Shown piece after piece: positions 1 to 7,546 of a stretch of DNA of 17,897 nucleotides. The DNA lies in NCBI GenBank assembly GCA_964633465.1, contig CAZWGB010000026.1, forward strand, positions 1 to 17,897, given 5' to 3'. The notes under the pieces were generated by a model, which made no database searches, was not told the origin of the DNA, and worked only from the letters and a program-made list of their open reading frames with translations. The translations under genes were made by a program, and so were the position numbers. The stretch comes from DTSX01 sp964633465 (GTDB lineage Bacteria > Pseudomonadota > Gammaproteobacteria > Steroidobacterales > UBA11654). Each line of letters opens with the position of its first letter. The stretch's first letter is position 1.

Positions 1-327
1 TACGCACTCAAAAAAGGATTTGTCATGATAAGAAAGCCAGGGAAACTCCCAGGAAGAGTAATATCTCAAGAATATCAGCTGGAGTATGGGTCAGATAAGA
101 TGGAAATCCATGCTGATGCATTTATTCCTGGAACAAAGGTACTGCTTGTTGATGACCTTCTAGCAACTGGCGGCACAGTAATGTCTGCAATTGCTTTAAT
201 AGAGAAGCTCGGGGGTGTGATTACTGAAGCAGCATTTATTATAGATTTACCAGATATAGGCGGAAGTAAAACGCTTCAAGATAATGGTTATAAGATGTTC
301 TCTTTAACTGAGTTTGAAGGGCACTAA
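1..327 (+). CDS. apt: Adenine phosphoribosyltransferase, 3' part (5' end outside the window)
   Basis: Adenine phosphoribosyltransferase makes AMP from adenine and PRPP in cytosolic purine salvage. The frame is open from base 1 (Tyr-Ala-Leu-Lys-Lys-Gly-Phe) without a stop, so the gene begins upstream; the ATG at 25 is internal. Visible family features are the RKPGKLPG segment near the left edge, an LEYGSDKMEIH stretch typical of bacterial Apt, and the PRPP-binding loop VLLVDDLLATGGT, with the acidic pair and the TGGT turn intact. About 108 residues are present, roughly the last 60% of a family that is usually 170-185 residues. It ends normally at TAA and faces the next gene tail to tail. The family call is secure; only the truncation limits it. 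Confidence 0.93.
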   Translation, partial: YALKKGFVMIRKPGKLPGRVISQEYQLEYGSDKMEIHADAFIPGTKVLLVDDLLATGGTVMSAIALIEKLGGVITEAAFIIDLPDIGGSKTLQDNGYKMFSLTEFEGH

Positions 328-342
328 TTGAAAGTAATTAAC

Positions 343-367
343 TAAGTGATACGCTTATACTTTTTTT
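343..367 (+). terminator. Candidate weak intrinsic terminator after apt
   Basis: Sixteen bases after the apt stop, TAAGTG (343-348) can pair with CGCTTA (352-357) through a 3-nt loop, giving a 6-bp stem with one G-U pair. Three bases later comes a run of seven T (361-367). The stem is short and AT-rich, so it may act poorly. Position and polarity fit apt; the opposite strand has no T run after the stem. Confidence 0.4.
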
Positions 368-378
368 GATAGCTGATC

Positions 379-756
379 TCAATTTTTGCCGTAGTCTATT
401 TTTTTATAATTGATTTTTATTTCTTTGAATCCTTCGGCAAAAATATCAACTACTTCCCCCTTAATTTCATTTCGTTTACAATTCAAATCCCTAACTTTTA
501 GAGCTAATCTGCCCACTTCCTCTAAGGGCATATCAACACCATTACGAATATCCTTCTCAGTGTCCCATAACTGACCGTTGATTTCATATAATCGATCTAT
601 AAAGGATATTACTTGATTAGATTTTTCAGAGTAAGTTGGTTTCTCTATTTCTTCTTTATATGTTTTTAATTCTTCAGATACATCTTCATTTGTACGTTCT
701 GATTTTAGCTTCGTTATGGTGTATCTATCTAAGATTTCTGATAATGGCATCTTCAT
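379..756 (-). CDS. Small helical protein resembling the DUF6165 family
   Basis: This 125-residue protein has no signal peptide and no membrane segment. It is highly charged (Lys/Glu rich) and looks almost wholly helical. The opening PLSEILDRYTITKLKSER, then ELKTYKEE, a central LWDTEKDIR, and a C-terminal LNCKRNEIKGEV ending near KINYKK follow the spacing I recall for DUF6165 (an N-terminal SEI-DR-TI-K-ER segment, then LWD-E-IR, then a N-KR-IK segment). The family has no established biochemical role; I recall members beside surface-polysaccharide genes, which would agree with the glycosyltransferase region of this window. The start is ATG at 756, one base after the cysQ stop, so it is very probably co-transcribed and translationally coupled; a second ATG two codons in is possible. 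That this is a real gene is likely; the family label is less certain. Confidence 0.6.
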   Translation of the reverse strand: MKMPLSEILDRYTITKLKSERTNEDVSEELKTYKEEIEKPTYSEKSNQVISFIDRLYEINGQLWDTEKDIRNGVDMPLEEVGRLALKVRDLNCKRNEIKGEVVDIFAEGFKEIKINYKKIDYGKN

Positions 757-757
757 A

Positions 758-1588
758 TTATTTTTTTCCAGTCATTGATTTTCCATTGTGGATTAAAGAT
801 AAAAAACTTTCCGAAATAATTTTATCACTTGAAACGATGAAATTCGGATTTAGATAATCTTTCTTCGCGTTGTATTGCATTAAATTACCATTCAAAGTAA
901 CCATATGACCACCCGCATATCTAACGATAGCCTCACCAGCTGCTGTATCCCATTCTGATGTTGGTCCAAATCTGGGGTAACAATCTGCTTGACCCGAAGC
1001 AATGTGGCAAAACTTGATTGAACTCCCAATTTTTATAATTTCATAATTTATTATTTTTTCTAATACATAATTCAGCATTTCACTAGGATGTGATCTACTG
1101 GCTACTATACGTATTGGGTTTTGATGATTATTTGAAACGCTTATATTTACCTCATCATCATTTGCATTTAAATAAAAGGACCCTTTATTTTTAGATCCCC
1201 AGTAGGTCTCATGGGCAATTGGGATATGAATGATTCCCAATATGGGGGTGTTATTCTCTATAAGAGCAATGTTTACTGTGAATTCACCGTTATTATTAAT
1301 GAACTCTTTGGTACCATCCAGTGGATCAATGAGCCAATAGTCGGCCCACTGTGATCTAACTTTGAAAGGTATGTTGCAATTTTCTTCTGAGAGTATGGGT
1401 ATTTCTGGAGTTAATATTTTCAGTCTTTCTGTGATAATTTTGTGTGATAAACGATCTGCTGCTGTGATGGGGGATAAATCTCTTTTAATTTGGTAATCAA
1501 AATCAGATTTGTAAATCTGACTAATCGCCTCTCCTGCTTCTTTGGCGATTTCAATTGTTGAAATAATTAGTTGTTCATTTAGTGGCAT
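758..1588 (-). CDS. cysQ: 3'(2'),5'-bisphosphate nucleotidase CysQ
   Basis: CysQ removes the 3'-phosphate of adenosine 3',5'-bisphosphate (PAP), a by-product of sulfate assimilation and acyl-carrier-protein transfer; it is a cytosolic, Mg-dependent, Li-sensitive member of the inositol monophosphatase superfamily. The 276 residues match the usual length. The metal-binding signatures are complete: SEEN (about 67-70), WLIDPLDGTKEF (85-96) and SEWDTAAGEAI (211-221), with catalytic-site acids Glu69, Asp88, Asp91 and Asp214. The QADCYPRFGPTSEWD run distinguishes CysQ from SuhB-type enzymes. The start is ATG at 1588, preceded by AAGGA, which overlaps the TAA of the upstream methyltransferase gene and suggests coupled translation. 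It is the middle gene of a three-gene operon. Confidence 0.95.
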   Translation of the reverse strand: MPLNEQLIISTIEIAKEAGEAISQIYKSDFDYQIKRDLSPITAADRLSHKIITERLKILTPEIPILSEENCNIPFKVRSQWADYWLIDPLDGTKEFINNNGEFTVNIALIENNTPILGIIHIPIAHETYWGSKNKGSFYLNANDDEVNISVSNNHQNPIRIVASRSHPSEMLNYVLEKIINYEIIKIGSSIKFCHIASGQADCYPRFGPTSEWDTAAGEAIVRYAGGHMVTLNGNLMQYNAKKDYLNPNFIVSSDKIISESFLSLIHNGKSMTGKK

Positions 1589-1600
1589 GAGCTTGTTTCC

Positions 1601-2236
1601 TTAAGCCTTAACGGCTTGTATTCGAATTACCACTGGATCATCTTTCCCAAACTTTGCAAGGCCATTACTTTCAATAGTTTTGATGATTTTAAAACCTACT
1701 TTAACCAATCTTTCTTTGAATTCTTCTAATATAATAAATCTTCTATAATGTCCTTCAATTCTCTCTGTGTTACTCAATATATCTCCTTTGCATGATAAAG
1801 GATCTTTAATTGAGCGACATTCAATAAACAATTGACCATCTTTGCTGAGTAATTTATGACTCATGTTCAGTGTTTTAATTTCCTCATTCAGTGACATTGC
1901 GTGAATAACAAAACGAGAATAAATCAGATCGTATTTTTTTTTATTTATTTTTGCTATGTCAGTGATTGTTCCAAAAAAAAATTTTAAGGAATCGTCCGAA
2001 TAAAGTTTTTTGCATAATTCTATTGCTTCACCTGATCTGTCTAATCCAGTAACAAGATGACCTTGTGAAGCAAGAAATATGGCATCTCTGCCATTGCCAC
2101 ATCCTACTTCTAAAATAGTTTGTTGATTAATTAATTTATTGGCAACATACTCGGCAAAAGATGATGGGAAGGCAGGTACATTGTCTTTTTTATAATATTG
2201 GTCCCAGTGATTTATAAGCCCTTTATTAAAAGACAT
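1601..2236 (-). CDS. Class I SAM-dependent methyltransferase, substrate unknown
   Basis: This 211-residue cytosolic protein has a Rossmann-fold methyltransferase core. Motif I is ILEVGCGNGRDAIFLASQG (41-59), and the acid of motif II falls at Asp66 (GLDRS). Later strands read YDLIYSRFVIHAM and LLSKDGQLFIECRS, as in small-molecule methyltransferases of the TehB/UbiE type. The N-terminus, HWDQYYKKDNVPAFPSSFAEYV, is a feature of a recurring but functionally undefined subgroup. The start is ATG at 2236 with a strong AAGGAG six bases upstream. It is the first gene of the operon with cysQ, 12 bases apart, so a promoter should lie in the 276-base gap to trxA. Its substrate cannot be told from sequence; a link to nucleotide or sulfur metabolism through cysQ is only context. 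Confidence 0.85.
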   Translation of the reverse strand: MSFNKGLINHWDQYYKKDNVPAFPSSFAEYVANKLINQQTILEVGCGNGRDAIFLASQGHLVTGLDRSGEAIELCKKLYSDDSLKFFFGTITDIAKINKKKYDLIYSRFVIHAMSLNEEIKTLNMSHKLLSKDGQLFIECRSIKDPLSCKGDILSNTERIEGHYRRFIILEEFKERLVKVGFKIIKTIESNGLAKFGKDDPVVIRIQAVKA

Positions 2237-2312
2237 ACTCTACTCCTTCTTGTATTGTCTATGAAAAAATGACGAACCATGCCTTAAGAATATTCATTAT
2301 GTATCTTATAAT

Positions 2313-2328
2313 ATTGAAGAGCTTCAAT
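2313..2328. repeat. Short inverted repeat in the methyltransferase/trxA divergent gap
   Basis: ATTGAAG and CTTCAAT are perfect 7-bp arms separated by two bases, about 80 bases before the methyltransferase start and 185 before trxA. No T run follows on either strand, so a terminator is unlikely; a regulator-binding site or chance are both possible. I see no convincing -35/-10 pair in the rest of the 2237-2512 gap. Confidence 0.4.
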
Positions 2329-2512
2329 GATAGTTTCTAAGCAAGTAACCGCTTTAATAGAGCTAAAAAATTACCTAAAATACACAAAAAGACTTGAATC
2401 ACCTCTTTTATAGAGAGAGAATGGGTTATCTGAAGGCACAACCAAGCCAGCTACCAAGCGATAATAAGTAACAGAACCCTAATAATTTAAAAATCAATTT
2501 TATATAGAAAGA

Positions 2513-2833
2513 ATGAGTTTAACTCACACAACTGATGAAAACTTTGATCAAGATATACTTCAATCAGATTTACCTGTTTTGCTTGATTTTTGGGCGGAAT
2601 GGTGTGGCCCATGCAAAATGATTGGTCCTATTTTAGGTGAACTATCTGAAGAATATGCAGACAAAGTAAAAATTGTACAACTTAATGTCGACGAAAATAA
2701 TAATACTGCTATTAAATACGCAGTAAGAAGCATTCCAACTCTAATTTTATTCAAAGATGGCCAAGTTCAAGCACAACATATCGGAGCAGCAGCCAAAGGA
2801 CAACTGAGGCAATTTTTAGATTCCAATTTATAA
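2513..2833 (+). CDS. trxA: Thioredoxin 1
   Basis: TrxA is the general cytosolic dithiol reductant, kept reduced by thioredoxin reductase. It serves ribonucleotide reductase and PAPS reductase, and it also feeds electrons to the inner-membrane protein DsbD, which is encoded in this window. The 106 residues form a single complete domain: DFWAEWCGPCK with redox cysteines 31 and 34, the buried Asp of LLDFW, the RSIPTLILF cis-proline loop (Pro75), and FKDGQ before the last strand. There is no signal peptide. The ATG at 2513 follows only an A-rich, weak ribosome-binding site. rho starts three bases after the stop, the trxA-rho arrangement common in proteobacteria. Confidence 0.97.
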   Translation: MSLTHTTDENFDQDILQSDLPVLLDFWAEWCGPCKMIGPILGELSEEYADKVKIVQLNVDENNNTAIKYAVRSIPTLILFKDGQVQAQHIGAAAKGQLRQFLDSNL

Positions 2834-2836
2834 TTT

Positions 2837-4225
2837 ATGAAGCACTCAAAAAACGGTAAAGGCAAGAGAAGAAATCCTAGGCACAAAAGACCAGCCCAGG
2901 ATAGAACGCCAACTTTTACAGAAGATGACATCGTCTCTAAAGCCGATTTAGAAGCTGGCAACAATTTGATGAGCCTACCTGAACTTAGGAATAAATCCAT
3001 TTCTGAGTTGCAGGCTTCTGCAGAAGCCATGAATATTGAAAACTTGGCCCGTGCCAGAAGGCAAGATATTACTTTCGCTATGCTAAAAGCGCACGCTGCT
3101 GAAAATCATCCAATTTATGGCGAAGGGGTCCTAGAAATACTTCAAGATGGTTTTGGTTTTTTACGCTCTTCAGATAGTTCTTATCTGGCTGGCCCTGATG
3201 ATGTTTATGTCTCGCCAACCCAAATTCGACGATTCAATTTACATACCGGCGATACAGTTGCAGGTTCTGTCAGGCCACCAAAAGATAACGAGAGGTATTT
3301 TGCACTCTTAAAAGTTGCCGAGATTAATTTTGAAGAACCTGAGAGCGTTCGATCAAAGGTTCTCTTTGAGAATTTAACCCCTTACTTTCCAGAAGAAAGA
3401 TTTAAATTGGAACAAGGTACAGGAAGTTTAGAGGATTTAACCGCACGAATCATTGATTTGTCTGCGCCAATTGGTAAAGGCCAGAGGGGTTTGATTGTCT
3501 CACCTCCAAAGGCAGGTAAAACAATACTACTGCAAAATATAGCTTCTTCTATCACTGCCAATTACCCAGATGCTCAACTCATTGTTTTATTGATAGATGA
3601 ACGACCTGAAGAAGTGACTGATATGCAAAGAACTGTGAGAGGAGAAGTGGTTTCAAGTACTTTCGATGAGCCAGCTACTCGGCATGTCCAAGTTGCAGAC
3701 ATGGTTTTAGAGAAGGCAAAAAGACTAGCTGAACATAAAAAGGACGTGATTATATTGCTTGACTCGATAACACGTCTGGCAAGAGCATACAATACTGTTG
3801 CTCCTGCATCGGGCAAGGTTTTAACTGGAGGCGTTGATGCTAATGCACTGCAAAAACCAAAAAGATTTTTCGGTGCTGCTAGAAATATTGAAGAAGGCGG
3901 TAGCTTGACAATCATAGCAACGGCACTTGTAGATACCGGTTCGAGAATGGATGAAGTCATTTTTGAAGAATTTAAAGGTACAGGCAATATGGAAATTCAT
4001 CTGGACAGGAGAATATCTGAGAAAAGAGTCTACCCAGCCATCCACATAAACCGATCTGGAACACGAAGGGAAGAATTATTGATGGAACCCGATGAGTTAC
4101 AGAAAATGTGGGTTTTACGAAAAGTTGTTCACGATATGGATGAAATAGCTGCAATTGAATTTTTAATTAATAAAATGAAGGATACCAAGACCAATTCTGA
4201 ATTTTTTGAGTCGATGAAACGCTAG
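2837..4225 (+). CDS. rho: Transcription termination factor Rho, with N-terminal extension
   Basis: Rho is the hexameric RNA-dependent ATPase that ends transcription of untranslated RNA. From Met45 on (MSLPELRNKSISELQ) the protein aligns end to end with E. coli Rho. It has the N-terminal helix bundle, an RNA-binding cold-shock-like domain with DGFGFLR (104-110), the P-loop SPPKAGKT (222-229), Walker B DVIILLD (303-309), the Q-loop ASGKVLTGG (324-332) and the C-terminal SGTRREELL. The first 44 residues are extra and strongly basic at the tip (KGKRRNPRHKR). The start at 2837 is three bases after trxA, without a clear Shine-Dalgarno; ATG 2969, also with a weak site, would give a 418-residue E. 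coli-like protein. The frame stays open back to trxA, so I prefer the long form but cannot settle it. The stop overlaps that of the convergent purD. Confidence 0.96.
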   Translation: MKHSKNGKGKRRNPRHKRPAQDRTPTFTEDDIVSKADLEAGNNLMSLPELRNKSISELQASAEAMNIENLARARRQDITFAMLKAHAAENHPIYGEGVLEILQDGFGFLRSSDSSYLAGPDDVYVSPTQIRRFNLHTGDTVAGSVRPPKDNERYFALLKVAEINFEEPESVRSKVLFENLTPYFPEERFKLEQGTGSLEDLTARIIDLSAPIGKGQRGLIVSPPKAGKTILLQNIASSITANYPDAQLIVLLIDERPEEVTDMQRTVRGEVVSSTFDEPATRHVQVADMVLEKAKRLAEHKKDVIILLDSITRLARAYNTVAPASGKVLTGGVDANALQKPKRFFGAARNIEEGGSLTIIATALVDTGSRMDEVIFEEFKGTGNMEIHLDRRISEKRVYPAIHINRSGTRREELLMEPDELQKMWVLRKVVHDMDEIAAIEFLINKMKDTKTNSEFFESMKR

Positions 4226-5523
4226 GCTAGTATCTTTATTGCTTTATCTCCTATGTCGCTTCGATAATAGACTCCAGTCCAAGTCACCTTTTTAACTGCA
4301 TCGTAAGCAATTTTTTGTGCTTGTTTAGTATCTCTGCCTAGAGCAGTGACACATATAACTCTGCCGCCATTGGTAACAATTTTGCCATCGTTAATAGCTG
4401 TTCCGGAATGGAAGATCTTCACATCAGGACACGATTGATCTATTGTATCTAGCCCATTGATTTCCAAGCCAATTTCATAGCTTTCAGGATAGCCTGAGCT
4501 GGCCATGATAATCCCTAAAGCTGTTCGTTCATCCCATTCAATTGGGAATGATTTTATTGTTCCATCAAAACAAGACTGAATGAGTTCAACCAAATCTGAT
4601 GAGAGTCGCATCATAATCGGTTGAGTCTCAGGGTCGCCAAAGCGACAATTAAACTCCAGTACCTTAGGTTCACTTTGGTCTGAAATCATTAAACCAGCAT
4701 AGAGGAATCCTCTGTATGGTATGCCTTCATTAGCCATACCATGAACAGTTGGAAGCATGATTTCCTCCATAATTTTTTTTTGCAGATCATCATCCACACA
4801 AGGGGTAGGGGAATAAGCACCCATCCCACCGGTATTGAGTCCAACATCTCCATCCTGAATTGCCTTGTGATCCTGTGAGGTAGCAAGAGGTAGAATTTTC
4901 ACCCCATCTACCATAGCAATGAAACTTGCTTCTTCCCCTTTTAGGAATTCTTCAATAATGAGCGTTTCTCCTGCAGCTCCAAATTTTTGATCTGTCATGA
5001 TTTCATCAACATTTTTTTCTGCCATTGTAAAATTATCTACAATAAATACTCCTTTACCTGCTGCTAAGCCATCCGCCTTGATTACAAGTGGGTAGGTTGA
5101 GTTTTTTAAAAACTCTTTGGTTGAATGAGGATCAGAAAAAGATTGATAAATTGCTGTTGGAATTTTGTATTTCTGCATAAATTGTTTGGCAAAAGTTTTG
5201 GATCCTTCCAATTGTGCAGCTTTAGCTGTGGGTCCAAAACACCTAATCTCATTCTTGGTGAACTCATCAACGATCCCAGCAACTAAAGGATCCTCTGGAC
5301 CAATAACAACAAGGTCTATCGATTCATTTTTTGCAAAATGGATTAATTTTTCAATTTCGGTTGCTTTGGCCTCAATGTTTACTATTTTTGCTTCATTGGA
5401 GGTCCCGGGATTGCCAGGTGCAACAAAAACAGTATCAACGTGTTTAGATTGAGCCAGCTTCCAGGACAATGCATGCTCTCTTCCACCACCACCTACGACC
5501 AAGACCTTGTTTGTTTCAACCAT
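4222..5523 (-). CDS. purD: Phosphoribosylamine-glycine ligase (GAR synthetase)
   Basis: PurD joins glycine to phosphoribosylamine with ATP, the second step of purine synthesis. It is a 433-residue ATP-grasp enzyme of normal length. Visible motifs are the N-terminal KVLVVGGGGREHALSW, IGPEDPLVAGIVDEF, ADGLAAGKGV (150-159) in the ATP-grasp domain, TGGMGAYSPTP, and FNCRFGDPETQP (291-302), which carries metal-binding Glu/Asn residues. The C-terminal domain is complete. The ATG at 5523 lies two bases after the purH stop, with CAGG eight bases upstream inside purH. It is the last gene of the minus-strand block. Its stop codon shares CTAG with the stop of rho, leaving no room for a terminator between the two. 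Confidence 0.97.
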   Translation of the reverse strand: MVETNKVLVVGGGGREHALSWKLAQSKHVDTVFVAPGNPGTSNEAKIVNIEAKATEIEKLIHFAKNESIDLVVIGPEDPLVAGIVDEFTKNEIRCFGPTAKAAQLEGSKTFAKQFMQKYKIPTAIYQSFSDPHSTKEFLKNSTYPLVIKADGLAAGKGVFIVDNFTMAEKNVDEIMTDQKFGAAGETLIIEEFLKGEEASFIAMVDGVKILPLATSQDHKAIQDGDVGLNTGGMGAYSPTPCVDDDLQKKIMEEIMLPTVHGMANEGIPYRGFLYAGLMISDQSEPKVLEFNCRFGDPETQPIMMRLSSDLVELIQSCFDGTIKSFPIEWDERTALGIIMASSGYPESYEIGLEINGLDTIDQSCPDVKIFHSGTAINDGKIVTNGGRVICVTALGRDTKQAQKIAYDAVKKVTWTGVYYRSDIGDKAIKILA

Positions 5524-5525
5524 TT

Positions 5526-7094
5526 TTAATGCCTGAAGTGTCTTATCCCAGTAAAGACCATTGCAATGTCGGCTTCGTTGGCTGCTTCAATCACTTCATT
5601 ATCTCTAATGGATCCACCTGGTTGGATGATAGAAGTTATTCCCATGGAGGCTGCTACATCTATTCCATCTCTAAAAGGAAAAAAGGCATCTGAAGCCATA
5701 GCACATCCTTGAGTTTCAAACCCCCTTTCTTTTGCTTTTGAAGCTGCTATTTGGGCACTATCAATGCGACTCATTTGCCCAGCACCCACACCAATAGTTT
5801 GTTTATCTTTTGCATAAACAATTGCATTTGATTTAACAAATTTACAAACTTTCCAAGCAAATAGGCAATCTTGCATTTCTCTTGGAGAAGGTTTCCTTGA
5901 AGTCATCACCTGTAAATCTTCTTGTGAAACCTGAGCATTATCAGATTCCTGCACAAGCATACCGTCGGCAACGCTGAGAAATTTGAATCCAGGAGTTAAA
6001 TCATTCATTTTCTCCATTTCAAGAACTCTAATATTTTTTTTAGCGCCTAACACTTTCTTGGCAGAAGAGGAAATTTCAGGTGCAATAAGTACTTCTATAA
6101 ATTGATTATCAATGATTAGTTGAGCAGTTTTTTCTTCCAGCTTTCTATTTAAAGCGATAATTCCTCCAAAAGCTGAAATTGAATCCGTTGCAAAAGCTTT
6201 TTGGTAAGCCAGGGTAATGTCATCATCAGTTGCTACTCCACAGGGATTGGCGTGTTTAATAATTACACAGGCAGGTTCCGCGAAACTACGAACGCATTCA
6301 ACCGCAGCGTCTGTATCAGCAATATTGTTATAAGAGAGTTGTTTACCTTGGAGTTGTTTAGCATTACCTACTCCTTTTCCTTGCTTAGTATAGTCGGTAT
6401 AGAAAGCAGCCTTCTGGTGTGGGTTTTCTCCATATCGCATAACTTCTTTCCTTTGGTATTTTGCAAAAATACGATCAGGAAAATCTTCATCACTGAGTGA
6501 AAATAAGTAATCCGAGATTGCTGTATCGTAATTAGCAGTATGCGTAAATGCTTTAGTAGCCAATGAACTTCGAATTTTTTGAGAAAGTGATCCTTTATTA
6601 CTTTTCATTTCTTCAATGACTCGGGGGTAATCTTCTGGATCAACTACAACTCCAACATACTTATTATTTTTTGCAGCGGAACGGACCATACTCGGGCCCC
6701 CTATATCAATTTTTTCTATAGCTTCTTCTAAGGTGACGTTTTCTTTGGAGATTGTTTCCACAAATGGGTAAAGGTTAACCACGACTAAATCTATGGGTGA
6801 GATATTATTTTCTTCCATGACCTTTTGATCTTTATTGCGGCGAGCCAATATTCCACCATGCACTTTAGGATGGAGTGTCTTTACCCTACCATCCATTATT
6901 TCTGGAAAATCCGTGAATTCACTTATTTCAATTGCGTTAACCTTGGCTTCTTTTAAAGTCTTGAGTGTTCCTCCAGTGGATATAATTTTAATTTCAAATT
7001 CTTCGACAAGAGAGTGACAAAATTCTACTAATCCGGTTTTATTAGCAGCACTGACCAATGCTGTCCTAATTTTTACTGCTTGCTGATCTGACAT
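5526..7094 (-). CDS. purH: Bifunctional AICAR formyltransferase / IMP cyclohydrolase
   Basis: PurH carries out the last two steps to IMP: formylation of AICAR with 10-formyl-tetrahydrofolate, then ring closure. From the ATG at 7094 it is 522 residues, a normal full length. The N-terminal cyclohydrolase domain (about 1-195) shows RTALVSAANKTG, IISTGGT and DGRVKTLHPKVHGG (68-81). The formyltransferase domain shows RYGENPHQKAA, the catalytic KHANPCG (Lys280-His281), SAFGG and the closing QPGGSIRD and MVFTGIRHFRH. A TTG at 7106 would add four residues, but the ATG keeps the conserved N-terminus, so I chose it. fis ends 19 bases upstream and purD begins two bases downstream, so the three are surely co-transcribed. 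Confidence 0.96.
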   Translation of the reverse strand: MSDQQAVKIRTALVSAANKTGLVEFCHSLVEEFEIKIISTGGTLKTLKEAKVNAIEISEFTDFPEIMDGRVKTLHPKVHGGILARRNKDQKVMEENNISPIDLVVVNLYPFVETISKENVTLEEAIEKIDIGGPSMVRSAAKNNKYVGVVVDPEDYPRVIEEMKSNKGSLSQKIRSSLATKAFTHTANYDTAISDYLFSLSDEDFPDRIFAKYQRKEVMRYGENPHQKAAFYTDYTKQGKGVGNAKQLQGKQLSYNNIADTDAAVECVRSFAEPACVIIKHANPCGVATDDDITLAYQKAFATDSISAFGGIIALNRKLEEKTAQLIIDNQFIEVLIAPEISSSAKKVLGAKKNIRVLEMEKMNDLTPGFKFLSVADGMLVQESDNAQVSQEDLQVMTSRKPSPREMQDCLFAWKVCKFVKSNAIVYAKDKQTIGVGAGQMSRIDSAQIAASKAKERGFETQGCAMASDAFFPFRDGIDVAASMGITSIIQPGGSIRDNEVIEAANEADIAMVFTGIRHFRH

Positions 7095-7113
7095 GTTTTC
7101 TGTCAAAGAACTA

Positions 7114-7425
7114 TTATTTTATCAGTTCAAATAGTTTTAATTTTTTTCTCAAAGTTGATCGATTGATGCCTAGAATATTTGCTGCCTGTGATTGATTTTT
7201 ATTGGTGAAGGTCATCACAGCCTCAATAAGTGGTAGCTCCACTTCATTGATCACCAAGTGATATAAATCATTGGGTGCATTTCCATTAAGTGTTTTGAAA
7301 TATTCTTTTAATGCAGTTTCAGTAGATTCTTTGAGGGTTCGATGCATTAATGTTCCATTAGAAGAATTGTTGACAGGTTTTGCATGTTTAGAGTGTTTTG
7401 ATTTTGATTGTAATTTTTCTTTCAC
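7114..7425 (-). CDS. fis: DNA-binding protein Fis
   Basis: Fis is a homodimeric nucleoid protein that bends DNA and acts at rRNA and many other promoters. This version has 103 residues against 98 in E. coli. The core TETALKEYFKTLNG, then NDLYHLVINEVELPLIEAVM and the C-terminal helix-turn-helix NQSQAANILGINRSTLRKKL, is conserved throughout. The first 26 residues (KLQSKSKHSKHAKPVNN) are basic and poorly conserved. The start is GTG at 7425, supported by GGGGAG eight bases before it; an internal ATG at 7347 would remove the variable tail. dusB is the usual partner of fis but is absent here, and a 121-base gap to accC takes its place. Fis probably heads the fis-purH-purD unit or is read through from accC. 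Confidence 0.95.
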   Translation of the reverse strand: MKEKLQSKSKHSKHAKPVNNSSNGTLMHRTLKESTETALKEYFKTLNGNAPNDLYHLVINEVELPLIEAVMTFTNKNQSQAANILGINRSTLRKKLKLFELIK

Positions 7426-7474
7426 AAAGAAAACTCCCCTGCTGCAAGTTAATGCGTATCTGATGTTATGAGTA

Positions 7475-7493
7475 ACTTAAAAAAAATTTAAGT
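7475..7493. repeat. AT-only inverted repeat between accC and fis
   Basis: ACTTAAA (7475-7481) and TTTAAGT (7487-7493) flank five A. On the minus strand this reads as a weak stem with a U-rich loop and no T run after it, so a terminator for accC is doubtful. It may instead be part of the fis promoter region; a TTGATA at 7498-7493 (minus strand) has no good -10 partner. Confidence 0.3.
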
Positions 7494-7546
7494 ATCAAAG
7501 ACTATATCATGGACCGAGGCGAAGATCGTCGATGTTTGTAAAATTT

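Noticed and set aside
3574..3987. Open frame of 137 codons on the minus strand inside rho
   Set aside because: It falls entirely within the rho ATPase domain, where rho codons dictate the sequence; no recognisable product.
7426..7546. Remnant of dusB or prmA in the accC-fis gap
   Set aside because: No stretch in this gap reads as a recognisable piece of either protein, and it is too short to judge.
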